NCBI GenBank assembly: GCA_017743275.1
Contig: JAGHZG010000153.1
Location: 1 to 5,256, forward strand
Reading direction: 5' to 3'
Length of the DNA stretch: 5,256 nucleotides
Source: Chloroflexota bacterium
GTDB lineage: Bacteria; Chloroflexota; Anaerolineae; B4-G1; DUEL01
Below, piece after piece: positions 1 to 4,744 of the stretch (positions are counted from its first letter, which is position 1; the number at the start of each line of letters is the position of its first letter). The position numbers and the translations under genes were made by a program. The notes beneath the pieces are model-generated. The model was not told the DNA's origin and searched no databases. It was given only the letters and a program-made list of their open reading frames with translations.

Positions 1-356
1 TCCAGCGCCGACCCGCCCCCCAACACCCGCCCACCCAGGCAGAGGATGTTGGCATTGTTGTGCTCCCGGGCCATCCGGGCCATATAACTGTCGGTGGCGA
101 CCGCGGCCCGGATGCCTGGTACTTTGTTGGCGGTAATGCACATCCCGATGCCGGTCCCGCAGATCAGAATGCCCAGGTCGGCCTGGCCTATGGCCACCGC
201 GCGAGCCACTCGCGCCGCGTAGTCCGGATAATCCACCGACTCTTCGCCGGAGGCGCCCATATCCTCCACCGGGTAACCGGATGCCTGCAGGAAGCGGATG
301 ATCTCCTCCTTCAGCCAGTATCCGGCGTGATCGGCACCGATTGCAATCCGCTCCAT
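1..356 (-). CDS. rpiB: Ribose-5-phosphate isomerase B (RpiB/LacAB family), 3' end beyond window
   Basis: Cytosolic enzyme that interconverts ribulose 5-phosphate and ribose 5-phosphate in the non-oxidative pentose phosphate pathway. The first 118 residues are visible; the family is usually about 140-150 long, so roughly the last 30 are missing. Visible family motifs are GADHAG (residues 7-12, with Asp9 and His10), ICGTGIG (65-71, containing the catalytic Cys66 and Thr68 of the E. coli numbering) and REHNNAN (97-103, with the ring-opening His99). The key residues fall at the same numbers as in E. coli RpiB, which supports the ATG at 356. A purine-rich AGGGAG (364-369, minus strand) lies 6 bases upstream. 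The gene starts 14 bases after the stop of the bS22-like gene, so both probably share the promoter at 557-585. The phosphate-binding arginines of the C-terminal part are outside the window. The family assignment is secure; substrate preference (ribose or allose phosphate) cannot be read from here. Confidence 0.95.
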   Translation of the reverse strand, partial: MERIAIGADHAGYWLKEEIIRFLQASGYPVEDMGASGEESVDYPDYAARVARAVAIGQADLGILICGTGIGMCITANKVPGIRAAVATDSYMARMAREHNNANILCLGGRVLGGGSAL

Positions 357-370
357 CCCCCTACTCCCTA

Positions 371-469
371 TTACTTCTTCTCCCTTCGCTGCCAGCGGGT
401 CTTCTTCAACAGTTTCCGATGCTTATGCTTGGCCATCTTCTTCTTTCGCCACTTGCGGTCTGACGGCAT
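371..469 (-). CDS. 32-residue basic bS22/mS38-type small ribosomal protein (AURKAIP1/COX24 domain)
   Basis: A very short, very basic protein: 17 of 32 residues are Lys or Arg, with two His. The core KHRKLLKKTRWQRR (residues 16-29) matches, from memory, the AURKAIP1/COX24 C-terminal domain shared by mitochondrial mS38 and mycobacterial bS22, a small-subunit protein that sits near the decoding centre at the subunit interface. The start is chosen at 469 because AAAGGAGGTGA (478-489, minus strand), close to a perfect anti-16S match, lies 8 bases upstream. The longer open frame reaching to 676 would have to start upstream of the promoter at 557-585 and is not credible. The gene is first in an operon with rpiB and is about 80 nt downstream of the likely transcription start. 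The strong promoter and ribosome site suggest high expression, as for ribosomal proteins. A ribosomal role is inferred from the family; it could instead be an unrelated basic peptide, but motif and length agree well. Confidence 0.85.
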   Translation of the reverse strand: MPSDRKWRKKKMAKHKHRKLLKKTRWQRREKK

Positions 470-477
470 AGAAAGCC

Positions 478-489
478 TCACCTCCTTTC
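478..489 (-). promoter_or_regulatory. Strong Shine-Dalgarno of the bS22-like gene
   Basis: The minus strand reads GAAAGGAGGTGA, a near-complete complement of the 16S rRNA 3' end, 8 bases before the ATG at 469. It fixes the start of the 32-residue gene inside a longer open frame. Confidence 0.85.
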
Positions 490-556
490 TGGATGGGTAT
501 CCACCAGGGGCATCACGCCCGGTTACTCTCCCACAGACGCTCCTCTCTGGAGTAAA

Positions 557-585
557 AGTATAACACCAATTTGCCATTTTTGCAA
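557..585 (-). promoter_or_regulatory. Sigma70-type promoter for the bS22-like gene and rpiB
   Basis: On the minus strand, a -35 box TTGCAA (580-585) and a -10 box TATACT (557-562) are separated by exactly 17 bases. Each box matches 5 of 6 (TATACT) or 4 of 6 (TTGCAA) consensus positions. Transcription would begin near 550 and give a leader of about 80 nt before the ATG at 469. The surrounding DNA is A+T-rich compared with the GC-rich genes. Confidence 0.75.
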
Positions 586-635
586 AGCAGAACGCGCCCC
601 GGGTATGTCCCGATTTTGTCGGGCCTGGCCGATTG

Positions 636-663
636 GTAGGACAACTGCGAGCAGTTGTCCTAC
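636..663. repeat. Perfect 13-bp inverted repeat (intergenic hairpin)
   Basis: The arm GTAGGACAACTGC (636-648) and its exact complement (651-663) are separated by only GA, giving a cruciform or hairpin with a tight tip. Neither strand has a T-run after it, so it does not look like an intrinsic terminator. It lies about 50 bases upstream of the promoter at 557-585 and could be an operator, a processing site or a copy of a dispersed palindrome. Confidence 0.7.
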
Positions 664-751
664 GATTTTGGAGCATACCCCTGAGAACGGGTGTTTCTTT
701 CTGTTGGCGGGTTGCCTCGCTGGCCGTATCGGGTCACATGGACAACCGGAG

Positions 752-803
752 AAACAAAGAGGCGTTTTGCGGCGGCGAACCGTCGCAAAACGCCTCTTTG
801 TTT
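752..803 (-). terminator. Long hairpin, probable intrinsic terminator of the protease-smpB-hydrolase cluster
   Basis: Two 20-base arms (752-771 and 784-803) are perfect reverse complements. The intervening 12 bases add a G-T wobble and three G-C pairs, leaving a CGAA loop, for a 24-bp stem in total. It starts 27 bases after the stop of the hydrolase gene in the direction of transcription. The distal arm ends CTCTTTGTTTC on the minus strand, a modest T-rich tail. On the plus strand the tail TTTGTTTATTTT is better, so the hairpin may stop transcription in both directions and insulate the downstream bS22 promoter. It is longer than most terminators, so an inserted palindrome is an alternative. 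Confidence 0.7.
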
Positions 804-829
804 ATTTTCGGCCAAGGGCCATCGCCAAA

Positions 830-1831
830 TCATCTATCGGGCCGGGGCTGGACCCACCAGAGGCGAACCCCGTTCTCTACGGCAGAAGCGACCTCCCCCC
901 GCAGTTCCAGTACCTCCAGATGCCCCAGGACTTCGGAGATGGCCAGGAAGCGGTTGATGGGGTCCAGACGGGGGAACAGGGAAAGGGTCAGTTCATAGAC
1001 GGTGTGCGCGCCGTCTTGAAGGGACTCCGCAATCTGGCGGGCGCGCGCTTCGTGAAACGCCCGCCGACGGGCCACCAGTTCGCTCACATCCGGGATGGAG
1101 GGCCCATGGCCGGGCAGTGCCAGGTCCACCGGCAACTCCGCCACCCGCTGTAACTGGCTCAGGTACTCCGCCAGCCGCCGCGGCCGCTCCCCGCCCTCCC
1201 GCTCCGGCGGCTCCACCAGGGGGTTTGAGGAGACGTCCCGCAGGAGGTGGTCGCTGGAGATCAGGAGTCGCCGCCGGGGCTGGTAGAGGCAAATGAGCCC
1301 CCCGGCATGGCCGGGCGTGTGGAGAACCCGCCAATCCTCACCCCCCAGACAGACCGTATCCCCCTCCGCCAGCACTCCTGTGGGCTGAACAAGGGCGATG
1401 TAGTTGCTCATCCCCCTCCGTAGTCGGTCCACCTGAGCGATTTGCTCGGGCGGCATCCCCGCTTCCCGCATCAGGGCGGCGTAGAAGGCCAGCCACCGCT
1501 CCCGCTCCTCGGCGGAGTCGGCCAGCAGCAGGAAGTTGGCCGGATGAGTGAGTACCTCCGCGCCCGATTCCTCCGCCAGTTCCCCCGCCAGTCCACAGTG
1601 GTCGCTGTGGACATGGGTCAGGATGACGCGTTTCACATCGGAAAGTTGATACCCGCGCGCGGCCAGCGCTTCCCGCAGGGCCTCCTGCGCGGGCCCAAAA
1701 CGGGGCCCCACATCAATCAGCGTCGGGCCGTCATCCCCTTTCACCAGGTAGACATTGACCGGCCCCACCGGAAACGGGGTCGGAATGGTGAGAATGTCCA
1801 GATAATCGGGCAGAGGGGGAGTATGGTGCAT
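830..1831 (-). CDS. Metallo-beta-lactamase-fold hydrolase, LACTB2-like
   Basis: A 333-residue cytosolic enzyme without signal peptide. The MBL metal-binding set is complete: HVHSDH (73-78; His73, His75, Asp77, His78), His175 in HTPGHAGG, Asp194 in SSDH and His242 in PGHGP, consistent with a two-metal (usually zinc) centre. An N-terminal segment, NVYLVKGDDGPTLIDVGPR (about 26-44), is the typical start of the fold. Residues from about 250 to 333 form an extra, probably winged-helix C-terminal domain, as in LACTB2-type proteins. Members act on thioesters, lactones, phosphoesters or RNA; the substrate cannot be told from sequence. The ATG at 1831 lies 2 bases after the previous gene's stop. A GGAGG (1845-1849) within that gene is 13 bases away, slightly far, so translation may depend on coupling. 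The N-terminal extension of this frame to 2047 overlaps the upstream gene and is rejected. It is the last gene of the cluster, followed by the hairpin at 752-803. Confidence 0.9.
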   Translation of the reverse strand: MHHTPPLPDYLDILTIPTPFPVGPVNVYLVKGDDGPTLIDVGPRFGPAQEALREALAARGYQLSDVKRVILTHVHSDHCGLAGELAEESGAEVLTHPANFLLLADSAEERERWLAFYAALMREAGMPPEQIAQVDRLRRGMSNYIALVQPTGVLAEGDTVCLGGEDWRVLHTPGHAGGLICLYQPRRRLLISSDHLLRDVSSNPLVEPPEREGGERPRRLAEYLSQLQRVAELPVDLALPGHGPSIPDVSELVARRRAFHEARARQIAESLQDGAHTVYELTLSLFPRLDPINRFLAISEVLGHLEVLELRGEVASAVENGVRLWWVQPRPDR

Positions 1832-1833
1832 TT

Positions 1834-2652
1834 TTACCAGATCGCCTCCGGGAACGTGCAGACTCCGGCGTGGACGCCGATCCGTTTGTACATTCGGATA
1901 CCTGTGAAGGGTTCGCCCAGGATGCCGTCGTAGATGGCCCAACTGCGGCCCCGCACCGTGGCCTCCATTCCCGGCCGCCGAAAAGGGGTGGAGTTGTCCA
2001 GCCGGGAGAAGAGTAAGCCGCCCCGGCCGAACTCCTGATGAATCCACTCCATTCTCCCCTGGCCCATGGTGTAGGCGAACCCACAGCGCTCAAACAGGAT
2101 GGCCGCGTGGTAGAAGAGGGGCTGGGCTTGAAAGCGGTCGTACCCCAGACGGGCGACGAATTCCTCAAAGCGCGGGATGAGCCGCCGGGTCAGGCGGCCT
2201 CCCTGCCGGACCTGCCCCGGGGCCAGTCCGGCCTCCATAGCCCGTATCTCCTCCGGAATGTTACGCCCGTCCAGCCCAAAATTGGTGGGCCGACCGTCCG
2301 GCATCCGGTCCACGTTGAATCGCTCTGATGTGGGGTCGGTGATGGAGAAGAAGAGGACCTCCAGTTGGTTGTGGAGAGTCTCCGCCAGTTCCAGATAGAG
2401 GACGGGGTCGGGGGCATCCCACTGGTGGCGCAGGGCGATGGTGACCGAACAGGTCCCCGGCTCGCAGATGCACTCCCACAGGGGCCGTCCCTGGGAGTCG
2501 GTCAGCGAGAAGGGAATCCCGAATTGGAGCAACGCTTCCGGCGGGATGAGCAGTTTGTAGATGGCCTCTTTCTGAGGACGGGGAAGATGGTTGATCTGCC
2601 GGATGGAGACCAGTTGTTGTCCGTCCACCACGAAGGGTTGCACTTTTACCAT
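1834..2652 (-). CDS. Uncharacterised protein, 272 residues, coupled to smpB
   Basis: I do not recognise this family. The protein appears soluble, with no signal peptide or membrane segment. Residues 1-120 look like an alpha/beta domain with a Cys-rich stretch, WECICEPGTCSV (59-70; Cys61, Cys63, Cys68); further Cys are at 190 and 265. Charged helices follow (131-170). A segment HAAILFERCGF (182-192) is loosely reminiscent of the AxxLYExxGF helix of acetyltransferases, but this is too weak for a call. The C-terminus is rich in aromatic and Gly residues. ATG 2652 is preferred over an in-frame GTG at 2670 because AAAGGA lies 8 bases before it. The start overlaps the last 7 bases of smpB (ATGGTAA), and the stop is 2 bases before the hydrolase gene, so it is almost surely co-translated with both. 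Codon use looks like its neighbours, and the frame is intact over 273 codons. Role unknown. Confidence 0.85.
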   Translation of the reverse strand: MVKVQPFVVDGQQLVSIRQINHLPRPQKEAIYKLLIPPEALLQFGIPFSLTDSQGRPLWECICEPGTCSVTIALRHQWDAPDPVLYLELAETLHNQLEVLFFSITDPTSERFNVDRMPDGRPTNFGLDGRNIPEEIRAMEAGLAPGQVRQGGRLTRRLIPRFEEFVARLGYDRFQAQPLFYHAAILFERCGFAYTMGQGRMEWIHQEFGRGGLLFSRLDNSTPFRRPGMEATVRGRSWAIYDGILGEPFTGIRMYKRIGVHAGVCTFPEAIW

Positions 2653-3107
2653 CGGAGTCGTCCTTTCCACTCTCGCCGGATTTCCCGCTCCAGGTCTCTG
2701 CGGGCGATGGCTTCCCGTTTATCGTACTTGCGCTTGCCCCGGGCCAGGGCGATTTCCACTTTGGCCCGACCGTTCTTCAGGTACATCCGCAGGGGGACGA
2801 CCGTGTACCCCCGTTCCCGCATCCGGCCGATGATGCGGTTGATCTCCCGGCGGTGGAGGAGCAACTTGCGTGGCCGCAGGGGGTCATGGTTGAGCCGACC
2901 GGCCGGTTCGTAGCGCGCGATGTGGACGTTGACCAGCCAGAGTTCGCCGTCCTGCTCCTGCACGTAGCCTTCTTGCAGGCTGACCTGGGAGGCACGGACG
3001 GACTTGATCTCGGTCCCCGTGAGCACAATCCCCGCCTCGTACCGTTCTTCTATCTGGTACTCGTGGGTGGCCTTCCGGTTGGTCGCGACGACTTTGATGC
3101 CGGTCAT
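2646..3107 (-). CDS. smpB: SsrA-binding protein SmpB
   Basis: Partner of tmRNA (ssrA) in trans-translation: it binds the tRNA-like domain and places it in the empty A site of stalled ribosomes. The 153-residue length is normal. Visible family features are IKVVATNRKATHEYQIEE (4-21), the signature YEAGIVLTGTEIKS (23-36), HDPLRPRKLLLH (74-85), GYTVVPLRMY (100-109), GKRKYDKRE (124-132) and a basic C-terminal tail (133-153) that in known complexes enters the mRNA channel. ATG 3107 gives the usual short N-terminus; an upstream in-frame GTG at 3137 sits inside the hairpin at 3123-3160 and is unlikely. The ribosome site is weak (CAGGA ending 2 bases before the ATG), so expression may be limited by initiation. 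The gene follows the S41 protease and overlaps the next gene by 7 bases. No tmRNA gene is visible in the window. Confidence 0.96.
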   Translation of the reverse strand: MTGIKVVATNRKATHEYQIEERYEAGIVLTGTEIKSVRASQVSLQEGYVQEQDGELWLVNVHIARYEPAGRLNHDPLRPRKLLLHRREINRIIGRMRERGYTVVPLRMYLKNGRAKVEIALARGKRKYDKREAIARRDLEREIRREWKGRLRW

Positions 3108-3122
3108 ATCCTGTTGGGTGGT

Positions 3123-3160
3123 GAACGTGCCAGGCACTTCAGGAAGTGCCTGGCACGTTC
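3123..3160. repeat. Perfect 17-bp inverted repeat between the protease gene and smpB
   Basis: The arm GAACGTGCCAGGCACTT (3123-3139) and its exact complement (3144-3160) enclose the four bases CAGG. The 38-bp palindrome nearly fills the 57-bp gap between the protease stop and the smpB start. On the minus strand the following bases are ACCACCC, with no T-run, so it is a poor intrinsic terminator. It may mark an RNA-processing or 3'-end stabilising site, a partial attenuator, or a dispersed palindromic repeat. The arm contains the smaller palindrome GTGCCAGGCAC. Confidence 0.8.
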
Positions 3161-3164
3161 GGGC

Positions 3165-4394
3165 TTATTTGCCGGTCAGCAGATACTCCACTGCCCGATC
3201 CAGTTGAGGATCCTCATCCGGCCCTGCGTCCTCGGGCCAGGGGACGACGATGTCGGGCGTCAGCCCCCGACCGTTGATGGCCCGGTTGTTGGGGGTGAAC
3301 CAGTGGGCGATGGTCACCCGCAGTTCGGAGCCATCGCGGAGGCGGTAGGGGCGCTGGACCGACCCTTTGCCCAACGTCTGTTCGCCGATGAGAATCCCGC
3401 GCCCCCGGTCCTGGATGGCCCCGGCGACGATCTCGGAGGCGGAGGCGCTCCCCCCGTTGACCAGGACGACCAATGGGATGGATTCCGCCGGGCCGCCGTC
3501 GCGGGAACGGAATACGTCCTCGTCCTCTTTCGTGCGCTGTATCGCGATGATGCCCCGATCCAGGAATATGTCGGCGACGTTCAGCGCCTGGTCCAGCCAG
3601 CCGCCAGGGTTATCCCGCAGGTCCAGGATCAGCCCCCTGGGGTTGCGGCTCAACAGGTCCGTCAGGGCGTTATTCATCTGCCGGGTGGCGGTGGCGCTGA
3701 AATCCCTCAGACGGATGTAAGCAATGTTCTCTTCCAGCATCTCGGTCTCTACCAGCGGGATCTCAATGCGCGCGCGGGTGATGGTGACCTCAAAGGTCTC
3801 CCTCTGCCCCGGGCGCTCAATGAGGAGGGTGACCTGGGTCCCGGCGGGCCCCCGGATCAGCGCGATGGCCTCGTAGATGCTGTAGCCGATGATGGACTGT
3901 CCGTTCACCTCCAGCACCCGGTCGCCGCTTTTGAGGCCGGCGGCCTCGGCGGGGGTGTTGGGGATGATGCCCGCAATCTCCAGTTTCCCGTCCTCCCGCA
4001 TCCGGACGTAGGCGCCGATGCCCTGGAACTCGCCGCTGGCGTCCTCGTTGATGATGGTTGCGATGCGGGGCTCAATGAACGACGTGTACTGGTCCCCCAG
4101 TGTCTGCAGGCTTCCCCGAATCGCGCCGTGGATGATGGTCTGGATGTCGGGGATGTCGCCGTAGTACGATTGCCGGACGATGTCCCAGACGTCCCAGAAC
4201 AGTTGGATGGCCTCCTCTTCGGACTGAGGAGACGCAGGAGTGGGGGTAGGCATCAGAGGGATGGGCAGGGAGATGTCGCCCCGGTTCACGAGATGGGCGG
4301 TGCTGAAACCGGCTAAGAACGCCGCGCCCGCCGTACAGATCAGAATCAGCAGGACCAGAAGTCCAGCCAGCCAGAATGTCTTGCGTCCACTCAT
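3165..4394 (-). CDS. Membrane-anchored S41 carboxy-terminal processing protease (CtpA/CtpB/Prc family)
   Basis: A serine protease of 409 residues that acts outside the cytoplasm on C-termini of proteins. Residues 6-30 form a hydrophobic N-terminal membrane anchor or signal, followed by a Pro/Thr linker (43-56, PIPLMPTPTPASP). A helical region with GSLQTLGDQYTSF (94-106) is typical of Ctp proteases. A PDZ domain spans about 117-205 (GIGAYV, then AAGLKSGDRVLEVNG at 151-165). The protease core covers about 220-385, with RGLILDLRDNPGG (253-265), NGGSASASEIVAGA (313-326) and GEQTLGKGSVQRPY (337-350). By spacing against E. coli Prc, the catalytic Ser-Lys-Gln set is Ser318, Lys343 and Gln347, all present. 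The length is typical of the CtpA/CtpB type. ATG 4394 has GAGGTGA (4402-4408) 7 bases upstream. It is first in the cluster with smpB and may be transcribed from 4590-4618 with a structured leader. Which ctp paralogue it is cannot be decided. Confidence 0.95.
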   Translation of the reverse strand: MSGRKTFWLAGLLVLLILICTAGAAFLAGFSTAHLVNRGDISLPIPLMPTPTPASPQSEEEAIQLFWDVWDIVRQSYYGDIPDIQTIIHGAIRGSLQTLGDQYTSFIEPRIATIINEDASGEFQGIGAYVRMREDGKLEIAGIIPNTPAEAAGLKSGDRVLEVNGQSIIGYSIYEAIALIRGPAGTQVTLLIERPGQRETFEVTITRARIEIPLVETEMLEENIAYIRLRDFSATATRQMNNALTDLLSRNPRGLILDLRDNPGGWLDQALNVADIFLDRGIIAIQRTKEDEDVFRSRDGGPAESIPLVVLVNGGSASASEIVAGAIQDRGRGILIGEQTLGKGSVQRPYRLRDGSELRVTIAHWFTPNNRAINGRGLTPDIVVPWPEDAGPDEDPQLDRAVEYLLTGK

Positions 4395-4425
4395 GTCTTC
4401 ATCACCTCGGGTTTACAGGTTCAGG

Positions 4426-4578
4426 GTAATTACCTCCCCTGGTTCTGTTGGGCAGGGTGAGCCGTCCACGAATGTTTCACGAATGCACGAATAGCGCTAT
4501 CATTCGTGTATTCGTGGCGCATTCGTGGATGGCCCCCGCGCCTGACGATCAGCGCAACAGAAGGTGGTAGGTAATTAC
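4426..4578. repeat. Nested inverted-repeat element of about 153 bp with terminal GTAATTACCT arms
   Basis: The left end (4426-4450) reads GTAATTACCT, 7 bases, TTCTGTTG. The right end (4555-4578) is its reverse complement outside the middle, reading CAACAGAA, 6 bases, AGGTAATTAC. Thus 18 of about 25 end positions are perfectly inverted, and they flank a central palindrome (4461-4533) with nearly the same centre. GTAATTAC is also self-complementary, so each end could be a dyad protein-binding site. No clean target-site duplication is seen. It may be a small non-autonomous mobile element (MITE-like), a paired operator, or a structured RNA leader of the protease gene. Confidence 0.6.
4461..4533. 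repeat. Imperfect 32-bp palindrome built from six CACGAAT heptamers
   Basis: Arms 4461-4492 and 4502-4533 are inverted copies with 27 of 32 positions matching. Three CACGAAT units start at 4467, 4478 and 4486; three complementary ATTCGTG units start at 4502, 4510 and 4521. The spacings 11, 8 and 8, 11 are mirror images around 4497. The centre holds another palindrome, ATAGCGCTAT (4491-4500). As plus-strand RNA, four of the five non-matching positions would be G-U pairs, leaving one true mismatch. Confidence 0.75.
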
Positions 4579-4589
4579 GGGCAGGGGGA

Positions 4590-4618
4590 AATATATCACC
4601 GAATGCGGATTTTGGGAA
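4590..4618 (-). promoter_or_regulatory. Candidate sigma70-type promoter of the S41 protease-smpB cluster
   Basis: On the minus strand, TTCCCA (4613-4618) and TATATT (4590-4595) are 17 bases apart. The -10 box matches 5 of 6 and the -35 box 4 of 6 consensus positions. Transcription would start near 4583, giving a leader of about 190 nt that contains the complete inverted-repeat element before the ATG at 4394. I found no better candidate closer to the gene. Confidence 0.45.
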
Positions 4619-4620
4619 GT

Positions 4621-4655
4621 GGATTGCGGACTGCGGATTGCGGATTGCGGATTGC
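4621..4655. repeat. Heptanucleotide tandem repeat, five copies of GGATTGC
   Basis: Five head-to-tail units of 7 bp: GGATTGC at 4621, GGACTGC at 4628 (one change), then three perfect units at 4635, 4642 and 4649. A related GCGGATT at 4605-4611 may be a decayed outlier. The array ends 16 bases upstream of the -35 box of the lipoprotein promoter and 2 bases beyond that of the opposite promoter. Confidence 0.9.
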
Positions 4656-4671
4656 GATTATGAGTTTTCGC

Positions 4672-4700
4672 TTGACTTCTCCTTTGCCTTATGGTATGAT
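4672..4700 (+). promoter_or_regulatory. Strong sigma70-type promoter of the LysM lipoprotein gene
   Basis: A -35 box TTGACT (4672-4677) and a -10 box TATGAT (4695-4700) have the ideal 17-base spacing; each matches 5 of 6 consensus positions. Transcription would begin near 4707, about 38 bases before the ATG at 4745, followed by the ribosome site AAGGAGG at 4733-4739. Confidence 0.85.
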
Positions 4701-4744
4701 AAAGATGTTTCCACTTACTACCGGCTCGCCGGAAGGAGGCTTGT

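Larger units (their letters stand above)
586..829. other. Intergenic region between the protease-smpB cluster and the bS22-rpiB operon
   Basis: No gene is seen here. It holds two strong inverted repeats, listed separately (636-663 and 752-803), plus a small 5-bp hairpin, CCCGA/TCGGG, at 609-623 just upstream of the promoter. Open frames across it lack ribosome sites and recognisable products. Confidence 0.6.
4395..4744. other. Divergent intergenic region between the S41 protease and LysM lipoprotein genes
   Basis: No gene is seen in these 350 bases. From left to right it holds the protease ribosome site (4402-4408), a nested inverted-repeat element (4426-4578), a candidate minus-strand promoter (4590-4618), a 7-bp tandem repeat (4621-4655), a plus-strand promoter (4672-4700) and the lipoprotein ribosome site AAGGAGG (4733-4739). 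Short open frames here have no ribosome site or recognisable product. Confidence 0.8.

Noticed and set aside
470..676. Longer start for the bS22-like protein
   Set aside because: The extension crosses the promoter at 557-585 and an excellent ribosome site points to ATG 469.
605..1153. Plus-strand open frames over the 3' end of the hydrolase gene and the terminator region
   Set aside because: They run through a terminator hairpin and antisense to the hydrolase, without ribosome site or recognisable protein.
1832..2047. 72-residue N-terminal extension of the MBL hydrolase
   Set aside because: It overlaps the 272-residue gene, has a composition unlike a real domain, and the MBL fold begins normally after ATG 1831.
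3108..3137. Upstream GTG start for SmpB
   Set aside because: It lies in the tip of a perfect hairpin and adds 10 residues not typical of the family.
2853..4316. 487-codon plus-strand open frame opposite the protease and smpB genes
   Set aside because: It is antisense to two clearly recognised genes, has no ribosome site or family motif, and its Gly/Asp/Val-rich composition is what the opposite strand of GC-rich genes gives.
4421..4585. Target-site duplication CAGG flanking the inverted-repeat element
   Set aside because: The copies at 4422-4425 and 4582-4585 are short and at unequal distances from the arms, so chance is likely.
4621..4655. CRISPR-like array
   Set aside because: The units are 7 bp and contiguous without spacers, so this is a simple tandem repeat.
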